NCBI GenBank assembly: GCA_900314765.1
Contig: OMWN01000067.1
Location: 1-64,000, forward strand
DNA: 64,000 nt
DNA from: an uncultured Selenomonadales bacterium
GTDB lineage: Bacteria > Bacillota > Negativicutes > Selenomonadales > Selenomonadaceae
Direction: 5' to 3'
The notes under the pieces are model-generated. The model saw nothing but the letters and a program-made list of their open reading frames with translations. It made no database searches and was not told where the DNA came from. Of the stretch, positions 46,477 to 54,890 are shown one piece after another; the first letter of the stretch is position 1; the number at the start of each line of letters is the position of its first letter. Position numbers and translations under genes: made by a program.

Positions 46477-47516
46477 ATGAACAAAAGAATAGACGCGTTT
46501 GATATTTTGAAAGGGTTTGGAATAATATGTGTCATACTTGGGCATATGCCTGGTGATGCGTTTTTCGTGAAGGTAATAAGACATTCAGTGTTTTCGTTTC
46601 ACATGCCTTTATTTTTCCTTATAAGTGGTTATTTCCTTTCAATGAAGCATGATTATAAGGATTTTATTATTGATAAGGCCCAAAAGCTGTTGATACCTTA
46701 TTATTCGACATGTGCTGTTATCTGTGCGTTGTCTGTGCCTGTCAGCATTCTGCTGAATCAGTCTGCAAAGAACAATTTGATAAAATGGATAGGTGGTACT
46801 ATTTATGCAGGCGGTTCAGGTAGCATACACGCTGTCACCTTCATGCCAACATTTATTGGCGCAATATGGTTTCTTTGGGCATTGTTTTGGGCGTTTGCAA
46901 TAGTTAGAGCACTTTTTGATAAATTATCAGTAAATAAAGCTTTTGTTATTACGCTTATAATGTGGTTCGTGGGATGGCAGTCATCTCAAATTTTTTGGTT
47001 GCCGCTTGATATTCAAGCGGGTCTTATGGCGACGATTTATCTTTGCATAGGGTACATTGTAAGACAAAAGGATATTTTATCGAAGAAGCCAATGATGCCT
47101 TTAATTTTGTGCGGAATTGTCCTCTGGGGGGGTGCGTGTGTTTCTCAGGAATGTCAATAGTAAGAGGATACTTTAAAACGGGAATTGTGAACGTTATAGC
47201 ATCGCTTGTAGCGGTGTATATATTTTTTATGATATCAAAATGGTTTGATGAACATGTGCCGCAGACAATGACATTTCTAAAGTGGTTTGGACGAAACACG
47301 CTCATAGTACTTTGTATGCATATAATAGAATCTGACTTGTTGCCTTGGTATATGGCTCAAAACTACCTAAGTGAGATGCATGTTCCTTCTGCTATCATAT
47401 ATATAATTATCTTTGCCATGAAAATAATCATTGCAAGCCTTGGTATTTTGGTTATAAACAAATTTTCTGTTTTAAGATTTTTATTCAAAGGCGAAAAATA
47501 TAGTACTGGTAATTAA
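46477..47516 (+). pseudogene. integral membrane acyltransferase, frameshifted at a G7 run (candidate phase-off allele)
   Basis: The first frame (46477-47160) starts MNKRIDAFDILKGFGIICVI and has FSFHMPLFFLISGYF, the signature of acyltransferase-3 / fucose 4-O-acetylase-like membrane enzymes that O-acetylate surface glycans. It hits a stop 28 bases past a G7 run at 47126-47132. The -1 relative frame continues smoothly from that run through SIVRGYFKTG and several membrane helices to 47516. With eight (or five) Gs the two halves join into about 346 aa with no other defect. GGGGGA lies 10 bases before the ATG. Either an off phase, a decayed gene or a sequencing error in the run. Confidence 0.8.
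47126..47132 (+). repeat. G7 homopolymer at the frameshift point
   Basis: Seven consecutive Gs form the exact junction where the two acyltransferase frames meet. Adding one G restores the full frame (codons TGG GGG GGG TGC). Confidence 0.9.
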
Positions 47517-47560
47517 AGTACAGAGGAATTCATTTCGTTAGTAAATATATTTGAAGGGAT

Positions 47561-47591
47561 GCCATTCATAACGTTATGCATAGATGATGGC
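47561..47591. terminator. possible bidirectional terminator between convergent genes
   Basis: GCCAT (47561-47565) pairs with ATGGC (47587-47591) and encloses the perfect palindrome CATAACGTTATG (47567-47578). It lies between the convergent acyltransferase and MBOAT genes. T/A tracts are short, so efficiency is doubtful. Confidence 0.35.
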
Positions 47592-47685
47592 TTTTATACT
47601 GATTTAGTTCAAATTACTTTGATAATATCTATAAGATATGTACATTTAGAAATTCAGGGTGCAATATTAGTAAACCTTAAAAATG

Positions 47686-49086
47686 CTAAAAATTGAAATA
47701 AATGAACGGATTATATGTTGAGCTCATTGTAACGACTATAGAAAGCAGAAATATAACCGTTGCCAATAATGGCTCGCAAATATTCATTGCCTTTGTATTG
47801 TTTAGCCGATTTTTTAACATTGGAACAATCGGCGTAGAAAGAATGACCCCTAGTATCCAAACCGTTCTTCCGTTATATATGTAGTACCAAGCAGTACTGT
47901 CGAATAGTCCTGTACTACCGACGCCGATCATTGTGCCAATATAATTCATTGCATGATTGATGTCGGGTGAGCGGAACAAAGTCCAACCAATTATTATTGC
48001 CAAAAGAGCGTAGATGTGTGCTAATACGCCAATTTTTTCGGGGAAATTGGTAATTTTTTCCATCATCAATAGCACAAAATAAAATAGACCCCATAAAACG
48101 AAAGTCCAATTTGCGCCATGCCATAAGCCTGTCAGCGTCCATACTACAAACAAATTAAGGATCCAGCGTACTTTTGACACCCTGTTGCCACCCATCGGAA
48201 TATATACATAGTCGCGAAACCATGTGCCGAGCGATATATGCCATCTACGCCAGAATTCCGTAGCGCTTCGCGATATATAGGGATAGTTAAAATTTTCAGT
48301 GAAATGGAACCCAAACATTTTCCCAAGACCTATAGCCATATCGGAGTAACCAGAAAAATCAAAATATATCTGCAATGTATACGCAACAGCGCCAAGCCAT
48401 GCCGTAGCAACAGATAAGGATGTATTCGCGTCGAATATGTTATCAGCAATTTGTGCAATAAAATTTGCGAGGAGTACCTTTTTTGCCAGTCCGTATATGA
48501 ATCGCATCATGCCATCGGAGAAATCGTGAATATTCTCGTTACGAGCTGCTATCTGCTTTTCTATTTCGTCATAACGGACGATGGGGCCAGCAATGAGCTG
48601 AGGGAAAAGTGCGATATAGAGACCAACATTCAGCATATTTTTTTGAGGCGATGCTTTTCCATAGTAAATATCGAAAATATACGAAAGTATTTGAAATGTA
48701 AAAAAAGATATACCTATAGGAAGACTTATGCTCAAAAATGAGAAATCTCTTCCAAGTAATAACCCTAACTCATGCGCAGTGAATGTGAGATATTTAAAAA
48801 CAAACAAAAGACCTACGTTGAAGACTACACCAGTAACAAACCATTTTCGCCGTACCGCATTACTATGGCCTGATATTTCACCGACATGGAGCCCAATAAA
48901 CCAGCCTACAATTATCGAAAAAACCATCAAGAACACAAATATCGGTTCGCCCCATGCATAAAAAAAGAGACTCATGAAAAGAAGCAGTCTGTTGCGAAAT
49001 GTGCGAGATTTAAAAAAGGGTTGATAATAAGCTAATAACGTAATGGGTAAGAAAAGAAACAGAAATACCGTCGAAGAGAATACCAA
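47686..49086 (-). CDS. MBOAT family O-acyltransferase (AlgI/DltB-like)
   Basis: Product of 466 aa with about ten membrane helices. The N-terminus FSSTVFLFLFLPITLLAYY and internal YISRSATEFWRRWHISLGTWFRDYVYIPMGG are AlgI-type, and the catalytic His is in LTGLWHGANWTFVLWG. MBOAT proteins of this type move acetyl groups across the membrane to modify polysaccharides. TTG start at 49086 has AGGGG upstream. It lies 32 bases downstream of the DHHW gene in the same minus-strand operon. Low GC relative to the core genes around it. Confidence 0.9.
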   Translation of the reverse strand: MVFSSTVFLFLFLPITLLAYYQPFFKSRTFRNRLLLFMSLFFYAWGEPIFVFLMVFSIIVGWFIGLHVGEISGHSNAVRRKWFVTGVVFNVGLLFVFKYLTFTAHELGLLLGRDFSFLSISLPIGISFFTFQILSYIFDIYYGKASPQKNMLNVGLYIALFPQLIAGPIVRYDEIEKQIAARNENIHDFSDGMMRFIYGLAKKVLLANFIAQIADNIFDANTSLSVATAWLGAVAYTLQIYFDFSGYSDMAIGLGKMFGFHFTENFNYPYISRSATEFWRRWHISLGTWFRDYVYIPMGGNRVSKVRWILNLFVVWTLTGLWHGANWTFVLWGLFYFVLLMMEKITNFPEKIGVLAHIYALLAIIIGWTLFRSPDINHAMNYIGTMIGVGSTGLFDSTAWYYIYNGRTVWILGVILSTPIVPMLKNRLNNTKAMNICEPLLATVIFLLSIVVTMSSTYNPFIYFNF

Positions 49087-49118
49087 TAAGATCAGCCCCT
49101 ACTGTATGTGGAATTTAA

Positions 49119-50534
49119 TTATCTGAAATCAAAAAATGCTGTATGACTATTGTTTTTGTTCTCGGCAGTCAAATTCTCAATATTGTATAAAACTATTACT
49201 GTGTCAGGCTGTTCACTTTTTATATACGATAGAAGGCTGCCAGTGAAGTACCTTAAATCAATTCCTTGGATTTTTTCCATTCCAAGTATGAGAAAAGGCA
49301 TCGCGGTCAAAGCAAAAGAATCTTTTACTATGAGTGCTTTTTTCCCATCCGCTTTAAGCCTGTTTTCCATTGATGTCAAAGCGTTATCGCCGTATGAATA
49401 TGTCCAATACGAAAGGTTATTTAATCGACTCATATCATATACAACAGAAAAATCACCATCCTTGGATACGCTAAGTGATGGTATAGAGATGTGTATTGCT
49501 GTTTGAAATTTTGGGTAATACAGAGAAAAGTCATCCTTTGTTGTCATGGCAAGTGTCACTTTTTTGCCACGGCTTCCAAGGAAATTGGACGGATATGTGG
49601 TTTTGTCATATCTTATGGGGTCTAAAAGTGAAATGTCTGCGTCATATCCATAATGATTGTTCATGTAATCGAGAATTTTAGACGATGCCCATCGTGCCGT
49701 TGACGCTGTCCAATGATGATCCGTTTTATAAAATAACTGGTGTTGCTCAAATCCTGCAGTCTCTATTTCATCTCTGATGTCAATAACGTCGACACCGTAT
49801 TCTCGTAGGCCTGTTACAAATTCATCGCCGTTTTGATTTGAGAAATCAAGCTTTCCTGCGTAATCAGTTTCCGAGCGGGCTATCTTCGATGGTGCTAGCA
49901 CCATGAGAAAATTTATGCCACTCTCATGGCATTTGTCGCTGAGAGATTTTACGGCGTTTATTTTCCATGATGTATCAACGCGTGGATTGAATGACACAAG
50001 CTGTCCATCAGGCATTACCACAACACTGTTATATTCTTTTGTACGCGATATATCCCAGCATATAGTTTTTTTATAAAGATTGTAGCACTTTACACTGACC
50101 ATATAATTCCAGAAATATATATTTGTCCAATCTCCAATTTTCTTTTCGATGCCCGTGATTCTATTTTTTGTAGAATGGCAATGCGTCACAAACTCATTGA
50201 ACTTTTGTACCTCTGTACTGGTGCTTTTGTTGCTCTTCGTTTTGTTTTCTGTTGCAGAGTACTCGAATGGATATAATTTTGCCCAGTCGATATGTATCTC
50301 ATTTTTGCCACTGTCTGTTATAGCTCCGCCCAATTCTCTTAATTCGTCGCTGTCGTAGAGTATAGCTTTTGTAAGTGGGTTATAAATGTGAAGTTTTTTC
50401 ACAATCACATTCATTGTTATCGAACGCAACATTACAATTAAAAATGACATTATGAGTAGACAAGCGCAAAAAATCATCATCTTATCTTTTATCGTTGTCT
50501 TGTTATTAAAGTGTGATAGCGAAATAAATGTCAA
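49119..50534 (-). CDS. DHHW/AlgJ-like SGNH-fold O-acetylation protein
   Basis: Product of 471 aa. An N-terminal signal anchor (MMIFCACLLIMSFLIVMLRSI, near residues 19-38) precedes an extracytoplasmic domain. The YKTDHHWTASTARW motif is the DHHW/AlgX-AlgJ hallmark, and VKDSFALTAMPF near the end carries the GDS-like Ser block. Such proteins receive acetyl from a partner MBOAT and transfer it to exported glycans (alginate AlgI/AlgJ; PatA/PatB have a comparable division of labour). TTG at 50532-50534 has AGGAG at 50543-50547, 8 bases upstream; the GTG at 50543 overlaps that site. Confidence 0.85.
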   Translation of the reverse strand: MTFISLSHFNNKTTIKDKMMIFCACLLIMSFLIVMLRSITMNVIVKKLHIYNPLTKAILYDSDELRELGGAITDSGKNEIHIDWAKLYPFEYSATENKTKSNKSTSTEVQKFNEFVTHCHSTKNRITGIEKKIGDWTNIYFWNYMVSVKCYNLYKKTICWDISRTKEYNSVVVMPDGQLVSFNPRVDTSWKINAVKSLSDKCHESGINFLMVLAPSKIARSETDYAGKLDFSNQNGDEFVTGLREYGVDVIDIRDEIETAGFEQHQLFYKTDHHWTASTARWASSKILDYMNNHYGYDADISLLDPIRYDKTTYPSNFLGSRGKKVTLAMTTKDDFSLYYPKFQTAIHISIPSLSVSKDGDFSVVYDMSRLNNLSYWTYSYGDNALTSMENRLKADGKKALIVKDSFALTAMPFLILGMEKIQGIDLRYFTGSLLSYIKSEQPDTVIVLYNIENLTAENKNNSHTAFFDFR

Positions 50535-50564
50535 AAATCTCACTCCTATGATAGATTTTTAATA

Positions 50565-50593
50565 ATCATACCATGCCTGTCCCCCCCCCGCAA
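50565..50593 (-). promoter_or_regulatory. putative phase-variable promoter of the DHHW-MBOAT operon
   Basis: Read on the minus strand: TTGCGG (50593-50588), a 17-base spacer, and an extended -10 TGG-TATGAT (TATGAT at 50570-50565). Seven of the nine Gs of the run lie in the spacer and the other two in the -35. Gain or loss of one G changes the spacing to 18 or 16. Predicted transcription start is about 50558, giving a leader of about 25 bases to the TTG start. The -35 is weak (3 of 6), which an extended -10 can offset. Confidence 0.55.
50581..50589. repeat. C9/G9 homopolymer upstream of the DHHW-MBOAT operon
   Basis: Nine Cs on the plus strand (nine Gs in the operon's sense), the longest G/C run I noticed in the window. 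It lies inside AT-rich intergenic DNA between divergent genes. Confidence 0.95.
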
Positions 50594-50640
50594 GACAAAT
50601 GCTCACTAGATCTATGATTTGTTTAAAAAAATAAAATTAT

Positions 50641-50667
50641 TTGTTTTTTCGTCAAACTTGCTATAAT
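50641..50667 (+). promoter_or_regulatory. possible mltG promoter
   Basis: Perfect TATAAT at 50662-50667, 42 bases before the mltG start. The best -35 (TTGTTT, 50641-50646) has only a 15-base spacer, so the -35 is uncertain. Confidence 0.45.
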
Positions 50668-50708
50668 ATTAAGATATGGTTATTTATGAATTGAGGAGGC
50701 GGGTTTGA

Positions 50709-51800
50709 TTGCCAGATTGGCTAATGAGGCAGATTGAGAAACTCTCTGACTATATCGGCGCTTTTGAGGTGCCCAGCGGCACGTTGAAGCGCAATGCTGT
50801 TATCGGCGGTGTCGTTGTCGTCATTTTCGTGTTGGGCGTCGGCGTTTCTTTGGGGCTGAGTGGTTCGGGTACGTCGGCGAATCGTGCGACAAAGCAAGTG
50901 GATGCGGATGCGCCGATTTATCTTCGCATAGAGCCGGGCATGACGGCGAGTAGCATTGGGCTGATGCTCTCTGACCACGATGTCATAGACAGCCGCTTTT
51001 GCTTTTGGCTTTTGTCGAAGCTCAATGGTGCGGATGATAAATTCAAGACGGGCATGTATCGCTTTGAGCGCAACATGAATACGCGCGATGTGCTGAATAT
51101 CATCATCAATGGTGAGACGTCGCCTATTCGCTTCACCATACCCGAGGGATTCAATGTCAACGAGATAGCAGCACGGCTCGATGAGCAGGGCATAACTTCG
51201 GCTGACGATTTCAAAAAGTCTGCCAAAAAGTTTGCGCCGTATCGCTATATGGTGGATGAGCCAAATGCGAATTACCGCGCAGAGGGTTTCCTATTCCCAG
51301 ATACATACGAAATCGATGATAATCTCCCTGCCATTTCCATTTTGCAGATGATGGCGAGGAATTTTGACAATCGATTGACTGAGGAAATGCGTGAGCGCGC
51401 GGCGTCGGAGGGACTCTCCGTATATGAGCTCGTCACGCTCGCCTCACTTGTGGAGAAGGAAGCGCGCTTCGATGAGGACAGGCCCATCATTGCACAGGTG
51501 TTTTTGAAGCGCCTCAAGATGGACATGCCGCTCCAGTCGGACACCACCATTCAGTATTTGCTGGATGCGCCAAAAGAGGATGTATCGTATGAGGACACGG
51601 AGATTGAGTCGCCATATAACACGTATCAGCATATAGGTCTCCCGCCGGGGCCAATCGCAAATCCCGGCATGGATGCCATAGAGGCCGTGCTGTATCCTGC
51701 CAATACGGATTATTTGTATTTCGTTGCCGACCGTCAGGGGCACAATCACTATTCGCGTACATACGATGAGCATCTGGAAATTGTCGACCGTGTGAGATAA
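50709..51800 (+). CDS. mltG: endolytic murein transglycosylase MltG (YceG-like)
   Basis: Product of 363 aa. One membrane helix at about 29-50, then a LysM-like subdomain (YLRIEPGMTASSIGLMLSDHDVI) and the YceG catalytic domain with ASLVEKEARFDEDRPIIAQVFLKRL; the Glu in VEKEA is the catalytic residue. MltG cleaves nascent glycan strands in the periplasm and sets their length. TTG 50709 follows GAGGCGGG. In many Firmicutes this gene follows DUF1292 directly; here the cassette separates them. Confidence 0.93.
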   Translation: MPDWLMRQIEKLSDYIGAFEVPSGTLKRNAVIGGVVVVIFVLGVGVSLGLSGSGTSANRATKQVDADAPIYLRIEPGMTASSIGLMLSDHDVIDSRFCFWLLSKLNGADDKFKTGMYRFERNMNTRDVLNIIINGETSPIRFTIPEGFNVNEIAARLDEQGITSADDFKKSAKKFAPYRYMVDEPNANYRAEGFLFPDTYEIDDNLPAISILQMMARNFDNRLTEEMRERAASEGLSVYELVTLASLVEKEARFDEDRPIIAQVFLKRLKMDMPLQSDTTIQYLLDAPKEDVSYEDTEIESPYNTYQHIGLPPGPIANPGMDAIEAVLYPANTDYLYFVADRQGHNHYSRTYDEHLEIVDRVR

Positions 51801-51802
51801 TC

Positions 51803-53026
51803 ATGAAAAAAGCAGAATTACTTTCGCCTGCGGGCAATATGGAAAAATTAAAAATGGCCATTCTCTACGGCGCGGATGCCGTGTACTTAGGCGGCACTTC
51901 GTTTGGCCTGCGCACGCTCGCGGGAAATTTCACGAATGAGGAAATGGACGCAGCCGTGCGGTTTGCGCATGAACGTGGCAAAAAGGTCTATGTCACCGTG
52001 AATATTTACCCACGCAATGATGACCTTGATGCTTTGCCAGACTATCTGTCATTTTTGTCTGATATAGATGTGGACGGTATTCTCGTCGCCGACCTTGGAA
52101 TTTTCATGACGGCGAGAAAAGTCGTGCCGAATATGCCAATCCATATCAGCACGCAGGCGAACAACACGAATATAGCGACCGTAAATGCGTGGCGTGAGCT
52201 CGGGGCGTCGCGCGTCGTCCTCGCCCGCGAGCTTTCGATGCACGAAATAAAGGAAATTCGTGACGCAACGCGTACGGAGCTCGAAATGTTCGTTCATGGT
52301 GCCATGTGCATCTCGTACTCGGGGCGCTGTCTCATATCGAGCTTTTTGACGGGGCGAGATGCCAATCGTGGAAATTGCGCGCAGGCATGCAGATGGCGCT
52401 ATGCGCTCATGGAAGAGACGCGAGAGGGAGAATATTTCCCTATAGAAGAGGACGCGCGCGGCACGTATTTCTTTAATTCAAAGGACCTTTGCCTCATCAA
52501 TCACATAGATGATATACTCGGCGCGGGCATTGACAGCCTCAAAATAGAGGGCCGCATGAAGAGCATCCACTATGTTGCGAGCGTCACAAAAGTCTACCGC
52601 GAGGCCATAGACGCTTATTATGATGACTCAGAACACTTTAAAGTAAAAAAAGAATGGCTCGATGAACTCGAAAAGGTCTCGCACAGGCCGTATACGACGG
52701 GATTCATGTATGGACAGCCAACGCATGACGACCAGATATATGGCACATCGTCTTATGTGCAGACATCTGATTTCGTCGGACTCGTGCTCTCGTATGACGC
52801 AAAAACACACGTTGCGACGGTGGAGCAACGAAACAATATGAAGGCTGGACAAGAGATAGAAGTGTTCCAGCCGAAAGGGAAAACATTCAGGCAGATAATT
52901 CACGACATGCACGATGATGCGGGAAATGCAATCGATGTGGCGCCTCATCCGCAGCAGATTTTGACAATGCAGATGGATGCGCCGGTTGAACCGTATTCGG
53001 TACTGAGGCGAGATGTTAAGCAATAG
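51803..53026 (+). CDS. U32 family peptidase / tRNA hydroxylation protein TrhP-like
   Basis: Product of 407 aa with a single U32 domain: ELLSPAGNMEKLKMAILYGADAVYLGG at the N-terminus and the signature ELEMFVHGAMCISYSGRCLISSFLTGRDANRGNCAQACRW (four cysteines) at about 150-195, then SLKIEGRMKS. Proteins of this kind (B. subtilis YrrN/YrrO, E. coli TrhP) act in 5-hydroxyuridine formation at tRNA position 34. It sits after mltG as yrrN/O do in Bacillus. Annotated elsewhere as collagenase-like protease. Confidence 0.9.
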   Translation: MKKAELLSPAGNMEKLKMAILYGADAVYLGGTSFGLRTLAGNFTNEEMDAAVRFAHERGKKVYVTVNIYPRNDDLDALPDYLSFLSDIDVDGILVADLGIFMTARKVVPNMPIHISTQANNTNIATVNAWRELGASRVVLARELSMHEIKEIRDATRTELEMFVHGAMCISYSGRCLISSFLTGRDANRGNCAQACRWRYALMEETREGEYFPIEEDARGTYFFNSKDLCLINHIDDILGAGIDSLKIEGRMKSIHYVASVTKVYREAIDAYYDDSEHFKVKKEWLDELEKVSHRPYTTGFMYGQPTHDDQIYGTSSYVQTSDFVGLVLSYDAKTHVATVEQRNNMKAGQEIEVFQPKGKTFRQIIHDMHDDAGNAIDVAPHPQQILTMQMDAPVEPYSVLRRDVKQ

Positions 53027-53037
53027 GAGAGATGATG

Positions 53038-53328
53038 ATGGCTGACAGTGAAAATATCGTTCGCTACAAGGGCACGGCGACGGGACGCGTGCAGGGTGTA
53101 GGCTTTCGTGCATTCGTGCAAAAGCATGCCATAAAGCGCGGCATAAAAGGTTGGGTGCGAAACATGAGCGATGGCTCCGTCACGATGGAGGCCGAGGGCG
53201 ACAAAACGTCGCTCGAGGCGCTTCGCGACGACATCATGAAGGGCAATCTGTTCATAAAAGTGAAGGCGCTTTCATGGGAAGAAATGCCGATAAAGTGCGA
53301 CGAAGATGATTTTGTGATTTTAAAGTGA
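53038..53328 (+). CDS. acylphosphatase
   Basis: Product of 96 aa that hydrolyses acyl phosphates. The active-site block GRVQGVGFRAFVQKHA gives the phosphate-binding Arg and VRNMSDGSV the catalytic Asn. Of three tandem ATGs (53032, 53035, 53038) the last is spaced 7 bases from AGGAGA. Short cytosolic ferredoxin-like fold. Confidence 0.93.
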   Translation: MADSENIVRYKGTATGRVQGVGFRAFVQKHAIKRGIKGWVRNMSDGSVTMEAEGDKTSLEALRDDIMKGNLFIKVKALSWEEMPIKCDEDDFVILK

Positions 53329-53338
53329 GGCGGCTTTT

Positions 53339-53797
53339 ATGTGGAAGATACTCGTTATTCACGGACCAAATCTTAATCTTTTGGGCACGCGCGAGCCGGA
53401 AATTTACGGCAGCATGACGCTTGACAAGATAAATTCCATCATAGAAAAGCGGGCGACCGAGGCGGGGATTTCGGTCGACTTTCAGCAGACGAATTATGAG
53501 GGCGCCATGGTCGAGCTCATTCAGTCGGCGGGCGCTCAAGGCTACGCTTTCATCATACTGAATGCGGCGGCCTTTACGCACTACAGCATCGCCGTGCGTG
53601 ACGCCATCGCGGCCATCGATGTGCCTGTCATAGAGGTGCATTTGTCGAATATCCATCAGCGCGAGGAGTTCCGTCACATGTCGGTCATCGCGCCAGTGGC
53701 GCTCGGGCAAATTTGTGGTTTTGGCGTTGACAGCTACATGGCGGCGCTCGAGGTCATCATCAGAAGGTTAAAAGGTGAGGAAGATGATATGGATTGA
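53339..53797 (+). CDS. aroQ: type II 3-dehydroquinate dehydratase
   Basis: Product of 152 aa of the shikimate pathway. GPNLNLLGTREPEIYG carries the catalytic Tyr/Arg loop, NAAAFTHYSIAVRDAI the Asn/His region and EVHLSNIHQREEFRHMS the catalytic His block. It supplies chorismate and hence the trp operon elsewhere in this window. It overlaps the next gene by four bases. Confidence 0.95.
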   Translation: MWKILVIHGPNLNLLGTREPEIYGSMTLDKINSIIEKRATEAGISVDFQQTNYEGAMVELIQSAGAQGYAFIILNAAAFTHYSIAVRDAIAAIDVPVIEVHLSNIHQREEFRHMSVIAPVALGQICGFGVDSYMAALEVIIRRLKGEEDDMD

Positions 53798-54867
53798 TTA
53801 AGGACAGACTTATACATCTGCGCGAATTTTTGAAGGAGAAAAAAGCAGACGCGATTGTCATAAACAAGGAGGTCAATCTCCATTATTTCAGCGGATTTCG
53901 CGGCGACGACACGCTCTTGATTATTTCGGATAAGAAAGCGCTTCTCGTGACGGATTTCAGATATACGGAGCAGGCAGAGAGCCAAGCGCCAGAGTATGAG
54001 ATAGTGGAGCAAAAGAAGGGCCTGTGGCAAAAAGCGGCGGAGTGCATAAAGCAGAACGGCTGGAAAAACATCGCGTTCGAGGGCAACGCGTTGATTTATG
54101 ACGATTATGCGAGGCTCGCAAAGCTGCTTGACAATGAAAGCATCAATATCCCTGTCAACCTGAGTGCGCTCAGGGTCATAAAAGAAGCAGAGGAAATCGA
54201 GCTTATAAGAAAAGCTGTGAAAATCAGCGATGATGCGTTCAGTGAAATCGTAAAGTTCATAAAACCCGGCGTCAGCGAAAATGAGGTCGCGGCGGAGCTT
54301 GAGACAACGATGAGGCGCATGGGCTCGGAAAAGCCAGCGTTCACGACGATTGTCGCCTCAGGGAAGCGTGGCAGTCTCCCTCACGGTGTTGCAACAGAAA
54401 AGTTGATTGTTGACGGAGAATTTGTTACAATGGATTTTGGTGCTGTTTACCAAGGGTATCATTCCGACATCACGCGCACCGTCGTTGTCGGACATGCCGA
54501 TGAAAAGCATCGTGCCATCTATGACACAGTCCTTCGTGCACAGCTTCATGGCGTGCGGGAAGTAAAGCCCGGCGCCGCAGGGAAATATGTCGACGCTGTC
54601 GTGCGCAAGGACTTGTCGGATGCAGGCTATGGTGAAAATTTTGGTCATGGGCTGGGGCATAGCCTCGGACTTGAGATACATGAGGAACCGAGGCTTTCAC
54701 CGTCAAGCACGTGCGAGCATCTTAAGTCGAATATGCTTGTCACTGTCGAGCCCGGCGTATACATCGCGGGCTGGGGCGGACTTCGCATTGAGGACACAGT
54801 GCTCGTGACCGATGATGGCTGTGAGCCTTTGACAAAAAGCAGCAAAGAATTAATAGAGATTTTATAA
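53794..54867 (+). CDS. M24 family aminopeptidase (Xaa-Pro dipeptidase type)
   Basis: Product of 357 aa with a creatinase-like N-terminal domain (about 1-125) and a pita-bread catalytic domain. Metal ligands are visible as MDFGAVYQGYHSDITRTVVVG (two Asp), HGLGHSLGLEIHEEP (His), TVEPGVYI (Glu) and RIEDTVLV (Glu). The TTG start lies within the aroQ stop. It sits before efp, an order typical of Firmicutes aroQ-pepP-efp. Confidence 0.93.
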   Translation: MIKDRLIHLREFLKEKKADAIVINKEVNLHYFSGFRGDDTLLIISDKKALLVTDFRYTEQAESQAPEYEIVEQKKGLWQKAAECIKQNGWKNIAFEGNALIYDDYARLAKLLDNESINIPVNLSALRVIKEAEEIELIRKAVKISDDAFSEIVKFIKPGVSENEVAAELETTMRRMGSEKPAFTTIVASGKRGSLPHGVATEKLIVDGEFVTMDFGAVYQGYHSDITRTVVVGHADEKHRAIYDTVLRAQLHGVREVKPGAAGKYVDAVVRKDLSDAGYGENFGHGLGHSLGLEIHEEPRLSPSSTCEHLKSNMLVTVEPGVYIAGWGGLRIEDTVLVTDDGCEPLTKSSKELIEIL

Positions 54868-54890
54868 TTTAAATTAAGGGGAGAAATTTC

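Noticed and set aside
46477-47160. Programmed ribosomal frameshift at the G7 run
   Set aside because: No slippery heptamer with a downstream pseudoknot or internal Shine-Dalgarno stimulator is evident, and such recoding is uncommon in acyltransferases. Not excluded, but less likely than phase variation.
48451-48961. Plus-strand ORFs inside the MBOAT gene
   Set aside because: They are antisense to a protein with the AlgI signature and catalytic His, and they lack ribosome sites.
50532-50600. G9 run as a translational (frame) switch of the DHHW protein
   Set aside because: Downstream of the run on the minus strand the only ATG is followed after one codon by a stop (ATG GTA TGA), and a good ribosome site with TTG start lies after the run, so a promoter-spacing role fits better.
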